Below, piece by piece: positions 8,573 through 17,123 of a DNA stretch of 64,000 nt. Made by a program: the position numbers and the translations under genes. The stretch is from JAAZHD01 sp012510895 (lineage in GTDB: Bacteria; Bacillota; Clostridia; Caldicoprobacterales; DTU083). How positions within the stretch are numbered: position 1 is the first letter of the stretch; each line of letters starts with the position of its first letter. The stretch lies in contig JBMNJC010000008.1 in NCBI GenBank assembly GCA_050951465.1, positions 8,248-72,247 of the forward strand, written 5' to 3'. Below the pieces are notes generated by a model. It was not told where the DNA came from, made no database searches, and was given only the letters and a program-made list of their open reading frames with translations.

Positions 8573-10936
8573 TTATTCATTGTATACACGTATTTCATAA
8601 ACCCTGGCAGATTTCTCATACAACGCAGCACTCTCTTTCGCATTTGTACTGATAACTTCCAGTTTTATAGCAGAAGCTTCAATGCTGTCAAATCTGACCT
8701 TTCTTCTGCGCTGATAATTATTGTCCTCTTCATAGATCTTTTCCCAGCCTGAATTCGTTTTTCCATACAAGCACCAGTGTCTGGCACATAATGGAGATTT
8801 CCATTGTCCCGGCATGTAAGTATGCAACTGATTCAGATTTGTATCGAAAGAAATCATAACGGTGTTAAATTTCCTGACGATTCCAAAATCTATAGTAACA
8901 TGCTGAGGCAATGGTTTTCCATACTCGGAAATCCACAGGTTAGGCATATCGAAAGGCCAGGCATACCCGTTATTAACATTCGAACCGCTAAAAGGTGCCG
9001 GCACCGGAGTAATTCTAACGGCGAATGAAAATCCTCTTCTCCAGCCATAGTTGTTCCATACCTTGTACTTTGGTATTACAACTTTATCAGATTGAAAAAA
9101 TGGCAATGCAGCATTTTTTGGTTCACAGCCGCCGGGGCAGGAATGCTGATACTGTGCTGTTGTCCCGGTGGGCTGATACAGACTGTGAGCCCAGTATACC
9201 CCGTCGGCTTTGTCCAAAACCAACCTGTAGGGCTTATTGGGTGTTACTCTTGCATTAAAGGGTATGGACATCCAGCCATGAAAATCAGGCGATACTTCTA
9301 TATCACAAACCTTAATGGTTTTTCCCTCACCCTGTTCCCAAATCCGGCTGAGTTCCTGCAGAGATGCTTTAATCTTTTTAGCTGTTTTCGTTTCATTTTT
9401 TATAAAGACTTGTGCTGTATCCAATCTTTCATGGGTTACTGGAAATACCTGAGCCCTTGGCCTGTCCAATAACTCAAATCTTTCCGTGTCTGGATCGCCA
9501 AAGTCCAGTTTTTGTTCGCTGGAAGCAGAAACCTCTGCATTACGCGCCAAATCCTTATCATCTTCATTCCGAATACCTAATACATGTACATCATCCTTGA
9601 TAATCTCCTGCTGAATCCTGCAGATGTGCCCTTCAGCTGCTGCTTCTCTCGGAGAAATGCCTTTCTTTAAAGCATAAAAGGCTGCTATTCCCACTGCCTG
9701 ACCTATATTGGCAAGAGTGCACTGAACCCTGACAGACGACAAAGCCACATGGCTGACACTTATGTTCCGCCCAGCCATCCACAGATTGCTTATATTGCGG
9801 CTGTAACAAGCGCGCAGAGGAATAGTGTACGGAGTTACCAAAGTATACTCTTTATAGTTTTCATCTATAAAGCTCGGCTCAGGAGGAGCTTTTTTATTCA
9901 GCACTCCTCCAGGGATATGGGTATCCAGGAACCATCCGGCATATGCAATTCGGTCCGGCCATTTTGCATCCTGCCGGCAGTCCTTTTCCGTTACCACAAC
10001 ATCCCCGGCTAAGCGGCGGCTCTCTCTTTTTCCGGGAATGGAACCTACCCACTCCAAAGCATAGTTTGCCGCATTTTCCTTTTGATCACTGTAATTTTTA
10101 ATATAGTCCCATACTCCTAAAATATGGGACAGAAGTTCTTCCTTAAGAATTTCCGTATCCTGAACTTGATGAAAAGGTGCTCCTATCTCCATCCACCAAT
10201 ATCCTGTATAAACGTTTCCCTTTCCCGGTCTTAGTCTGCCGATGTTGCGCATATGCCCAATATCAGTTTCACTGCGGATGGTTTTCGCCCATTCCGGGGG
10301 TACAAACTCTACCGGCCCACCTGTATCCCTGGCCAAAAATTGAATGGTGGCCCCCATAACTTCCTGATCAGGTATAACAGGGGCTAAATTTTCATTATAC
10401 TCCTTTCGTCCTTCCCTCCCATACCAGAAATCGGCCCCGGCTATATATCCTACTTCACCATCACCTGTGCAATCTACAAATTGATCAGCATGTAAAACAA
10501 AATCCCGGCCGTTTCCCAGCTGTACAGCGTGAAGAGCTGCAATTCTTTTTTCACCATTCGGACAGGAATCGACTTCAGCGTCATATACAAGGGTATTTAA
10601 AAACAAATCAATACTTTCTGTCTCTTTTACCATATTCACCAGGCACAAATCATAGGCACTATTCACGTATCCGGAGTATATGTTATCATGATTATTCGCT
10701 CTGTCTCTTAAGAGAATTTCTTCTATAATACCTGTTTCCATGGTCCAGGCATTTTTTTCCACCGAACTGGAAGGGGGCACTCTGATTTCACTGGAAGAAT
10801 TCCCGCCAAGCACAGGCCTGTCCTGTACTAAAGCGGTTTTGACACCCTTTCTTGCAGCAGCCAGAGCACAGCATAGGCCAGCGAGCCCGCCGCCTGCTAC
10901 AACCAACTCATAACTCATATGTTTGGCTTTTCTCAT
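8573..10936 (-). CDS. FAD-dependent oxidoreductase with C-terminal discoidin-like domain
   Basis: The N-terminus has a dinucleotide-binding fold (ELVVAGGGLAGLCCALAAARKG) and the GGNSSSEIR motif of the large FAD-dependent oxidoreductase family (Pfam FAD_oxidored type). DCTGDGEVGYIAGA and WMAGRNISVSHVALSSVRVQ are further FAD-contact segments. From about residue 620 onward the sequence looks like an F5/8 type C (discoidin) domain ending in IKLEVISTNAKES...YEIRVYNE. The ATG at 10934-10936 has AGGAAGGTG nine bases upstream; an alternative TTG at 10978 overlaps the capA stop. Such proteins sit in carbohydrate loci of Clostridia and Paenibacillus and could oxidise a sugar hydroxyl, but this is inferred. 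Confidence 0.85.
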   Translation of the reverse strand: MRKAKHMSYELVVAGGGLAGLCCALAAARKGVKTALVQDRPVLGGNSSSEIRVPPSSSVEKNAWTMETGIIEEILLRDRANNHDNIYSGYVNSAYDLCLVNMVKETESIDLFLNTLVYDAEVDSCPNGEKRIAALHAVQLGNGRDFVLHADQFVDCTGDGEVGYIAGADFWYGREGRKEYNENLAPVIPDQEVMGATIQFLARDTGGPVEFVPPEWAKTIRSETDIGHMRNIGRLRPGKGNVYTGYWWMEIGAPFHQVQDTEILKEELLSHILGVWDYIKNYSDQKENAANYALEWVGSIPGKRESRRLAGDVVVTEKDCRQDAKWPDRIAYAGWFLDTHIPGGVLNKKAPPEPSFIDENYKEYTLVTPYTIPLRACYSRNISNLWMAGRNISVSHVALSSVRVQCTLANIGQAVGIAAFYALKKGISPREAAAEGHICRIQQEIIKDDVHVLGIRNEDDKDLARNAEVSASSEQKLDFGDPDTERFELLDRPRAQVFPVTHERLDTAQVFIKNETKTAKKIKASLQELSRIWEQGEGKTIKVCDIEVSPDFHGWMSIPFNARVTPNKPYRLVLDKADGVYWAHSLYQPTGTTAQYQHSCPGGCEPKNAALPFFQSDKVVIPKYKVWNNYGWRRGFSFAVRITPVPAPFSGSNVNNGYAWPFDMPNLWISEYGKPLPQHVTIDFGIVRKFNTVMISFDTNLNQLHTYMPGQWKSPLCARHWCLYGKTNSGWEKIYEEDNNYQRRRKVRFDSIEASAIKLEVISTNAKESAALYEKSARVYEIRVYNE

Positions 10937-10974
10937 TAATCCTGTCACCTTCCTGATTTGATTCTGAGCAACCT

Positions 10975-12150
10975 TCAAACACTCAGAAAATACTCTTTTT
11001 GCGGCATAATATCTGAACTCTTAATGCCACTAAATTTTTCTGCAATAATGCGGTTTTCCCGTATCAGTTTATCCCTTTCACAGGGTTCTTTACAGTGATC
11101 AAGCAGATCATAAACTGGTATCACTACAGAGGACTGATCCGGCTGCATAACAGTTTTAAGTACAGAAAAACCAATCTTTTCCACCTTGGTTCCAGTGTCA
11201 CACTTACTAAGGTACAAGTTCAGCAGAATAGAGTATTCTGTAAGCGTCCCAGTCTCATTCGGGTTAACACCCAATGTGGTGATAAAGTTGCCGAGGCAAT
11301 AGGCAACAGGTGTATTGTTCTTCATTTCAAACTTATGAACAACATGAGGATGGTTTCCAATAATCGCATCAACACCTGCATCACAAAGCCACTGAACCAG
11401 ATAGACTGTATATGGGTCAGGTTCAGGATTGTACTGTCCTCCGCTGTGCATGCACATTATTACATAATCGGCTCCATCCCTCCTGCAACGGTCAATGTCA
11501 CCCTTCAACTGCTCTAAATAAGGCTGAATATTCTCTTTATATATTACATTATCTTTTTTATACAGTTCATTTACTTCTTTTCCTATCTTTTCCATGCTTT
11601 GAAGCAAATGTATGGAACCCGGAAGTTTTTCCTGAGGTTGAAACAGATTAACCATATATTTTTGTTCAGGTTTCAGGAACCTGTGGTTAGCAAAGGCATT
11701 GGTTCCGTATGTATAAGCTAAGAAGCCTACGCGAATTCCCTTAATATCTGCTATAAAGCTCATGTCCCGCTCTTCCCTGGAAGAATAAGTGCCAATATGG
11801 GGAAGCTTAATTGAATCGAGAGATTCAATATTGTTAAGCAAACCTTGAGTACCTCGATCCAAACAGTGATTATTGGCTGTAGATACCAGATTGAATCCGC
11901 TTCTTACCAGCTCTTCGGCAAAAGGCAATGGTGTATTAAAGGAATACATTTCATTGGTATATCCCAATTCCTCCCCTGCTATTACCGTTTCAAGATTCCC
12001 TACCAGATAATCACACGACTGTAATTCATTTTTTATTAGCTTAAAGACCTTGGCATAATTATAGCTGTCCCCATGTCTGCAGGCCTCTGTTTGGGCAGAT
12101 TTACACATTATGTCACCTGTAAAAGATATTTTTATTTGACTTGATTTCAT
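10975..12150 (-). CDS. CapA-family (PGA_cap) metallophosphatase-like protein
   Basis: 391 residues, intact. The family's metal-site motifs are all present: SFTGDIM, VGNLET, TANNHCLDRG, MHSGGQYNP and IGNHPHVVHKFE. Classical CapA/PgsA proteins are membrane bound and serve poly-gamma-glutamate capsule synthesis; this one has no signal peptide or transmembrane helix and heads an operon with an FAD oxidoreductase, a GH-like protein and a peptidase. A hydrolytic role in catabolism is therefore more likely than capsule synthesis. It begins at ATG 12148-12150 behind GGGAG. A second, degraded CapA gene of the lipoprotein type lies near 25 kb. Confidence 0.85.
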   Translation of the reverse strand: MKSSQIKISFTGDIMCKSAQTEACRHGDSYNYAKVFKLIKNELQSCDYLVGNLETVIAGEELGYTNEMYSFNTPLPFAEELVRSGFNLVSTANNHCLDRGTQGLLNNIESLDSIKLPHIGTYSSREERDMSFIADIKGIRVGFLAYTYGTNAFANHRFLKPEQKYMVNLFQPQEKLPGSIHLLQSMEKIGKEVNELYKKDNVIYKENIQPYLEQLKGDIDRCRRDGADYVIMCMHSGGQYNPEPDPYTVYLVQWLCDAGVDAIIGNHPHVVHKFEMKNNTPVAYCLGNFITTLGVNPNETGTLTEYSILLNLYLSKCDTGTKVEKIGFSVLKTVMQPDQSSVVIPVYDLLDHCKEPCERDKLIRENRIIAEKFSGIKSSDIMPQKEYFLSV

Positions 12151-12242
12151 GATCTTCTACTCCCGGTTATCAAATATCTTACTTGTATATTGGTTTTTAT
12201 GAGTCCATCCTGATGAGATTTGTATACTGCTGGCATAATAAG

Positions 12243-12271
12243 ATTATAAGACTCTGAACCAATAAATACAA
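12243..12271 (-). promoter_or_regulatory. sigma-A type promoter of the CapA operon
   Basis: On the minus strand TTGTAT (12266-12271), 17 bases, TATAAT (12243-12248), about 95 bases ahead of the capA-like start. Confidence 0.55.
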
Positions 12272-12280
12272 GCTGCAATT

Positions 12281-12330
12281 AAAAAACCGCCTTTCAGCGC
12301 CTTAACAGGACTGGCTGCTGAAAAACGGTT
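12281..12330 (-). terminator. intrinsic terminator after the HMA gene
   Basis: Minus-strand hairpin: AACCG and TTTCAGC arms (12317-12330) pair with GCTGAAAG-GCGGTT (12285-12298), followed by a T run (12281-12286). It insulates the HMA gene from the CapA operon promoter. Confidence 0.65.
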
Positions 12331-12345
12331 TAAATTTACCCTTAT

Positions 12346-12585
12346 TTACCTGGCCTTGACCTTTGATTTTAATACTTGGTATCCCAGGGCAGTAATTGCA
12401 TTCTCTATATCCTCAATTGAAATCTTATCAGAATCAAAATCCAGTTTTACCTTGCTCGAGTTAAAAAGTATCTTTGCACTTTCCTTATCAACACCATCCA
12501 GAGATTTGATCGCACCTTCTATTTTCTGAACACATGATGGACAAGTCAAAGGCTCCAATTGGATAATCGCATTTTTCATTCTCAT
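12346..12585 (-). CDS. heavy-metal-associated (HMA) domain protein, CopZ-like
   Basis: A 79-residue single HMA domain. LTCPSCVQKIEGAI carries the metal-binding CxxC, followed by the usual beta-alpha-beta pattern (KVKLDFDSDKISIEDIENAITALGY). It should be a cytosolic metal chaperone. The P1B ATPase encoded just upstream lacks an N-terminal HMA domain of its own, so this protein may deliver metal to it. It has its own promoter with an FNR-type box at 12642-12655, directly after the ATPase stop codon. The metal is not known; copper is typical for CxxC HMA proteins. Confidence 0.85.
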   Translation of the reverse strand: MRMKNAIIQLEPLTCPSCVQKIEGAIKSLDGVDKESAKILFNSSKVKLDFDSDKISIEDIENAITALGYQVLKSKVKAR

Positions 12586-12613
12586 CCCTCCTTTTATTCA
12601 TCTCCGCATTTGT

Positions 12614-12655
12614 ATTATATTCTTTTATTCCATTGTAATAATTGATTTACATCAA
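12614..12655 (-). promoter_or_regulatory. FNR-type box and -10 of the HMA gene promoter
   Basis: Perfect dyad TTGAT-TTAC-ATCAA at 12642-12655. The minus-strand -10 TATAAT is at 12614-12619, placing the predicted start near 12607 and the box centre about 41.5 bases upstream, the class II activator position of Crp/Fnr proteins. Confidence 0.65.
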
Positions 12656-12660
12656 GTTTC

Positions 12661-14517
12661 TCAGTTATTACTTAATCTATACCGAAGGAGTCTCATTCCA
12701 TTCAATATTACGATAAGAATACTTGCCTCGTGTACCAGCATACCGATTGACATATTCATCCACTGACTGAAAAAGACAGCGGTCAGCAGCACCAGTACGA
12801 CACCCACGGCAATAATAATATTCTGAAGCATGTTGGCAGCTGTTGCCTTTGTCAATCCCAGTGCATGCGGCAAACGGCTGAAGTCTGAATTCATCAAAAC
12901 AACATCTGACGTCTCAATAGCCACGTCCGTACCGCCTCCCATGGCAATGCCTATATCAGCCAAAGCCAGTGAAGGGCTGTCGTTAACTCCATCTCCGACG
13001 AAGGCCACAATCTGACCGTCCTTCTGCAATTTATCTATATATGCCGATTTATCTTCCGGCAGCATATTACCATGTGCTTCTGTAAGTCCCAACTCTTCAG
13101 CAACCAGATCAACGGTTCCCTGATTGTCCCCGGAAAGAACTATTAAATTTTTCACTCCCAGCTTTTTCAGTCTTTGAAGGTCCTCTTTTACTCTTGGACG
13201 GATCTGATCACGAATTCCCATAAGCAGTTGCAATTCACCGTCTATTGCGGTCAGCACAAGAGAGTTGCCTTTTCTTTCAAAGCGGTCAATGTCATCCCTT
13301 GCTTTCTGGTTTAATATAATATTTTCTTTTTCCATTAGTGCAACATTGCCCACTGCAACCCGGCGCCCATCTATCTGAGCTACAATGCCGCCGCCTTTAA
13401 TGACATCTGTATTTTCAACATGATACTGCTTTGTATCTCCGATATATTCAACCACTGCCTTCGCCAGCGGATGGTCAGATTCACGTTCTACACTTGCCAG
13501 ATAACTCAATGCTTCATCTGTATCATTCGTATATGACTCCATATCAGCCACTTTAGGGTTTCCTATGGTTAAAGTACCTGTTTTGTCAAATACCACTGCG
13601 TCCACTTTGCTGAAATCCTGAATTACTTCGCTGCCTTTCAGCAAAACACCGTTGCGCGCACCGTTGCCAATTCCGGCTACATTTGAAACAGGAACGCCGA
13701 TAACCAAAGCTCCGGGGCAGCCCAATACCAATATGGTTATAGCGAGCTCAATATCCTGTAAAAAAAGCCATACTATGAATGCAAGAACCAGCACAGCAGG
13801 TGTGTAATATTTGGAAAACCTGTCAATGAACCGTTCTGCTTCAGATTTTGAATCCTGGGCTTCTTCAACAAGTTCAATTATTCTGCCGAAGGTTGTATCT
13901 TCGCCAACTCGATTCGCCACAATTTTTATGGTTCCGTTTTCTAAAATGGTGCCGGCATAAACCCCCGATTCCACCTTTTTGCCTACCGGCACGGATTCTC
14001 CGGTAATGCTTGCCTCATTAACATAGCCTTCGCCTGATATAACCTTTCCATCAACCGGAATTTTGGCTCCGGTTTTTACCAGCAATATATCTCCCACTTC
14101 TACCTCATCAACGTCAACTTCTTCGAATTCTCCGTTTTCCTTCAGTTTAAAGGCGCTTTCCGGCGCCATCTCTATCAATTCCTTGATCGCAGATCGTGTC
14201 TTGTTAAGAGTACGCTGTTCCAAAAAGGCTCCAAATAAGAATAAAAAGGTAACTATCGCTGATTCCTCAAAATTTCTTATAATAAAAGCCCCTGATACCG
14301 CTATGGTAACCAAAACATCAATACTTACTACTTTTACTTTTAAGGCCTGGTATGCTTGTATGGCAATAGGTACCAGGCCTAAAATCGAGGCAATAATTAA
14401 ACCCCAACTGAAAACTGCTTCACTTTTAAAACCAACCTTGCCGATAAATGCGGCTGCAATCAGAATACCGCTTATCAGCATTACCTGATTTCTTTTGCTT
14501 AGTATCCATCTCTGCAT
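12661..14517 (-). CDS. P1B-type heavy-metal translocating ATPase with CPG motif
   Basis: 618 residues, intact. All catalytic signatures are present: ITGESVPV (actuator), DKTGTLT (phosphorylation), SDHPLAKAV (the HP motif of metal pumps) and VGDGVNDSPSLA. The membrane metal site in helix 6 reads LGCPGALVIGVP, so the usual CPC, SPC or TPC is CPG here (codons TGC CCC GGA; more than one base from CPC). There is no N-terminal metal-binding domain. Transport direction is probably export from the cytosol; the metal is uncertain. It follows the Ric-like gene by 31 bases and precedes the HMA gene, and the block appears to be under FNR-type control. Confidence 0.9.
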   Translation of the reverse strand: MQRWILSKRNQVMLISGILIAAAFIGKVGFKSEAVFSWGLIIASILGLVPIAIQAYQALKVKVVSIDVLVTIAVSGAFIIRNFEESAIVTFLFLFGAFLEQRTLNKTRSAIKELIEMAPESAFKLKENGEFEEVDVDEVEVGDILLVKTGAKIPVDGKVISGEGYVNEASITGESVPVGKKVESGVYAGTILENGTIKIVANRVGEDTTFGRIIELVEEAQDSKSEAERFIDRFSKYYTPAVLVLAFIVWLFLQDIELAITILVLGCPGALVIGVPVSNVAGIGNGARNGVLLKGSEVIQDFSKVDAVVFDKTGTLTIGNPKVADMESYTNDTDEALSYLASVERESDHPLAKAVVEYIGDTKQYHVENTDVIKGGGIVAQIDGRRVAVGNVALMEKENIILNQKARDDIDRFERKGNSLVLTAIDGELQLLMGIRDQIRPRVKEDLQRLKKLGVKNLIVLSGDNQGTVDLVAEELGLTEAHGNMLPEDKSAYIDKLQKDGQIVAFVGDGVNDSPSLALADIGIAMGGGTDVAIETSDVVLMNSDFSRLPHALGLTKATAANMLQNIIIAVGVVLVLLTAVFFSQWMNMSIGMLVHEASILIVILNGMRLLRYRLSNN

Positions 14518-14548
14518 AAAGCATCACCTTCTTGCTGCATTGCCCTTA

Positions 14549-14851
14549 TTATGCATGATACGCCATGTCTGCTTCAGCCAGCATGTTATAAACTGCCTCA
14601 TAAGTTTCACATACATCTCCCGGCACAGTATAGTTATCAGTAATTATGCGCAGCTGTTCGAATTCCTGGTTCAAATCAGGCTTTTCTTCTCCTGCTTCCT
14701 TAACCTTCTTATTTATGATTTCAAATAACTCAAGTACTTCATAAAATTCGGGATGATGCTTTCCATGTACCCGTGCAACTATTGGCACATATTGTTCCAA
14801 AGTTTTAAAATTACGATCTTTCACTTCATAAAAGTTTGCTTGTTTAGCCAT
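14549..14851 (-). CDS. small Ric/hemerythrin-like protein (putative)
   Basis: A 100-residue, mostly helical acidic protein. VPIVARVHGKHHPEFYEVLELFEIINKK resembles the VARVHG-xxHPE segment of the C-terminal part of Ric/YtfE/ScdA di-iron proteins that repair iron-sulfur clusters after nitrosative stress. The full hemerythrin domain is not present, so metal binding is uncertain. An FNR-type box lies upstream at -41.5, in keeping with a redox or nitric-oxide response. It is the first gene of the block with the metal ATPase. The family call is tentative. Confidence 0.5.
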   Translation of the reverse strand: MAKQANFYEVKDRNFKTLEQYVPIVARVHGKHHPEFYEVLELFEIINKKVKEAGEEKPDLNQEFEQLRIITDNYTVPGDVCETYEAVYNMLAEADMAYHA

Positions 14852-14894
14852 ATGTTCCCCTGCTTTCTATATATTTTCCCTTAATGACAGTTCC

Positions 14895-14936
14895 ATTTTA
14901 ACAAGAAGGTGCAATAAAAACATTGATCTAAATCAA
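14895..14936 (-). promoter_or_regulatory. FNR-type box and -10 upstream of the Ric-like gene and metal ATPase
   Basis: Perfect dyad TTGAT-CTAA-ATCAA (plus strand, 14923-14936). The minus-strand -10 TAAAAT lies at 14895-14900, so the box centre is again about 41.5 bases above the predicted start. The box overlaps the purC stop codon. Confidence 0.65.
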
Positions 14937-15640
14937 TAATTCGCATTAAAACTTTTTTCTGATAGCAGGGCAGCCGTCAAATCCAGGGGATCCATAACCT
15001 TGCCATCTTTATATACACGCATATTTCCTGAGGAAATTTCATCCATAACTATAATATTTCCATCATTATCCATACCAAATTCCAGTTTAATATCGTAAAG
15101 CTCAAGGCCTCTTTTCTGAAGGAACTCATATATCAGAGCAGTAATTTTCCGGGTTATGGATTTGATTTCAAAAAATTGTTCAGCAGTCATAATGCCCAAG
15201 GCCTCCAAACCTTCGACGGTGATCAACGGGTCTCCTCTTCTGTCATCTTTTAACGTAGCTTCCACATAAGCGTTTAATTTATCTCCTTCTTTCACATAAG
15301 CACCATAACGGCGCAGAAAGCTTCCTACCGCCCTGTAGCGGCAAATTATCTCAAGCCCATTGCCAAAAGGTTTTACTGCTTTTACATCCATAGTCCTGTT
15401 TTCTATATCTTCGCTGACATAATGAGTAGCGATTCCTGCCTTTTCCAGCATTTCAAAAAACATAACGGAAACCCTGAGATTTTCCCTTCCTATTCCCTCA
15501 ATTGAAAGACCAACCGTATTGGCTCCTGGATCAAAAACACCATTTTCCCCGGTTACATCATCTTTGAACACCATGCGATAGATTCCATTTCCTAAATCAT
15601 AAACATCTTTAGTCTTCCCTGTTATTATCTTCTTCATCAT
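14933..15640 (-). CDS. purC: phosphoribosylaminoimidazole-succinocarboxamide synthase
   Basis: 235 residues, the normal length for SAICAR synthetase of purine synthesis. GKTKDVYDLGNG is the N-terminal ATP-site motif, RYRAVGSFLRRYG corresponds to the conserved RN-AAGS-xxR segment, and KLEFGMDNDGNIIVMDEIS matches the C-terminal signature. The last motif then reads SGNMRVY where most PurC have TPDSxR, so this is a divergent member. The start ATG follows AAGGAG and lies inside the end of the CorC-like gene (32-base overlap), so the two are translationally linked. No other pur genes are near. Confidence 0.85.
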   Translation of the reverse strand: MMKKIITGKTKDVYDLGNGIYRMVFKDDVTGENGVFDPGANTVGLSIEGIGRENLRVSVMFFEMLEKAGIATHYVSEDIENRTMDVKAVKPFGNGLEIICRYRAVGSFLRRYGAYVKEGDKLNAYVEATLKDDRRGDPLITVEGLEALGIMTAEQFFEIKSITRKITALIYEFLQKRGLELYDIKLEFGMDNDGNIIVMDEISSGNMRVYKDGKVMDPLDLTAALLSEKSFNANY

Positions 15641-16910
15641 CTGTCTCCTTCTTTCTTTCCAGTTTTAAAATTTTTATCTTATCAATCCGATTTCTGTCAA
15701 TGCTTTCTATAATAAATTTTATATTTTCATATTCTATTTCTTCGCCTTCTTCCGGGATCCTGTCAATTATACCGATTACATAACCTGCTATAGTATCAAA
15801 ATAATCTGATTCTATGTTAAGCCCTAAAACCTCATTAATTTCGTCCAGTCTGACATTTCCATTAACTATATATTCATTTTCTCCAATTACTTCAATATCT
15901 TTGATTTCTTTATCATATTCATCTTCTATATTGCCTACTATTTCCTCTATTAGATCCTCTATGGTTACAATACCCTCTGTGCCGCCATATTCATCTATAA
16001 CTATGGACATATGCACCCGGTCTGCTCTCATTTCATTAAAAAGCTCCTTAGTAGGCTTGGATTCATATGTAAAGTGAGGTTGGCGTATAATTTTCCTTAG
16101 GTCAAATCCCGTCTCCTTAATTTTATTCTGCTGGAAAAGCAGGTCTTTTATATATAAAATGCCTATTATATTATCCTTGGTTTCTTCATATACCGGTATC
16201 CTTGAATACCGTTCCTCACTAATTATTCGTAAAACCTCTTCATATGGAGTATCAGCCTCAATGGCTACCATCTCGGTACGAGGGGTCATAATATCCTCAA
16301 CTCTTGTATCGCTGAATTCGAATACATTATGTATTATGTCTTTTTCTTCATCATCCAAAACACCTTCTCTGTATCCTACATTAACCATTGACTTGAATTC
16401 TTCCTGGGTTATGAATGATTGATTATTATCAATTTCTCCGCCAAGGATTCTGATAATAGAATCAGTTATTTTGGATAAGAGAAAGCTGAAAGGCGATAGA
16501 ATAGTCATGAAAAATTTGACAAAACCGGAAAGCCTGGATGAAATGCTTTCATAACTGTGAGCTGCCAGAGACTTAGGAACCATTTCGCCAAATATAAGTA
16601 TTATAAAAGTCATAATTCCGATGGTGATTCCTATACCCTTGTTGCCAAACCTGATAATGGCGATTGAGGTAATCAAAGAAGATGCGCTGATATTCATAAG
16701 ATATTTGCCAATAAGTATGGCACATAGAAGCCTTTTGGGGTCGTCTACCAGTTTATTTATCCTTTCAGCATTTTTTTCTTTGCTTTCAATCATCTGTTTA
16801 ATGCGTAATTTATTTAATGACGTTAAGGCTGTTTCTGACGCTGTAAACAAGGCAGAGAAAAACAAACAGATAATTGTGATAAAAAATTTCCACATACTAT
16901 CTGGATCCAA
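15609..16910 (-). CDS. CNNM/CorC-family membrane protein with CBS pair (hemolysin-C-like)
   Basis: About 433 residues. Residues 1-190 form the DUF21/CNNM membrane domain with four hydrophobic helices (FFITIICLFFSALFTASETALTSL). A CBS pair follows (VEDIMTPRTEMVAIE, IIGILYIKDLL, RADRVHMSIVIDEYGGTEGIVTIEDLIEEIVG) and the C-terminal CorC_HlyC domain completes the protein. These proteins are linked to magnesium or cobalt efflux. The start is probably TTG at 16908-16910 with AGGAG upstream. purC overlaps its 3' end. Confidence 0.9.
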   Translation of the reverse strand: MDPDSMWKFFITIICLFFSALFTASETALTSLNKLRIKQMIESKEKNAERINKLVDDPKRLLCAILIGKYLMNISASSLITSIAIIRFGNKGIGITIGIMTFIILIFGEMVPKSLAAHSYESISSRLSGFVKFFMTILSPFSFLLSKITDSIIRILGGEIDNNQSFITQEEFKSMVNVGYREGVLDDEEKDIIHNVFEFSDTRVEDIMTPRTEMVAIEADTPYEEVLRIISEERYSRIPVYEETKDNIIGILYIKDLLFQQNKIKETGFDLRKIIRQPHFTYESKPTKELFNEMRADRVHMSIVIDEYGGTEGIVTIEDLIEEIVGNIEDEYDKEIKDIEVIGENEYIVNGNVRLDEINEVLGLNIESDYFDTIAGYVIGIIDRIPEEGEEIEYENIKFIIESIDRNRIDKIKILKLERKKETDDEEDNNRED

Positions 16911-17024
16911 AAAAAATCACACTCCTGAGAATATATTATTTATTTGATTTTAGTTTACTTTACTATTTTTTGCAATATTTATTGAGGATATTTTATATAT
17001 GGCGGCTGTCGGCCTGTGTTCTTA

Positions 17025-17053
17025 TTGACAACACTCGCAGTTTTTCTTATACT
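17025..17053 (+). promoter_or_regulatory. consensus sigma-A promoter for the EEP-family gene
   Basis: TTGACA (17025-17030), 17 bases, TATACT (17048-17053), about 70 bases ahead of the GTG start at 17124. This is the closest match to consensus in the window. Confidence 0.75.
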
Positions 17054-17123
17054 TTGATAGTAAATGAAATAAAATTTTTTCATGTAAAAAAACCGTGTAA
17101 ATCAGCCGAGGGGGTAAATTATT

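Noticed and set aside
9025..10359. Several plus-strand open frames inside the FAD oxidoreductase gene
   Set aside because: All are opposite-strand shadows of an intact long gene.
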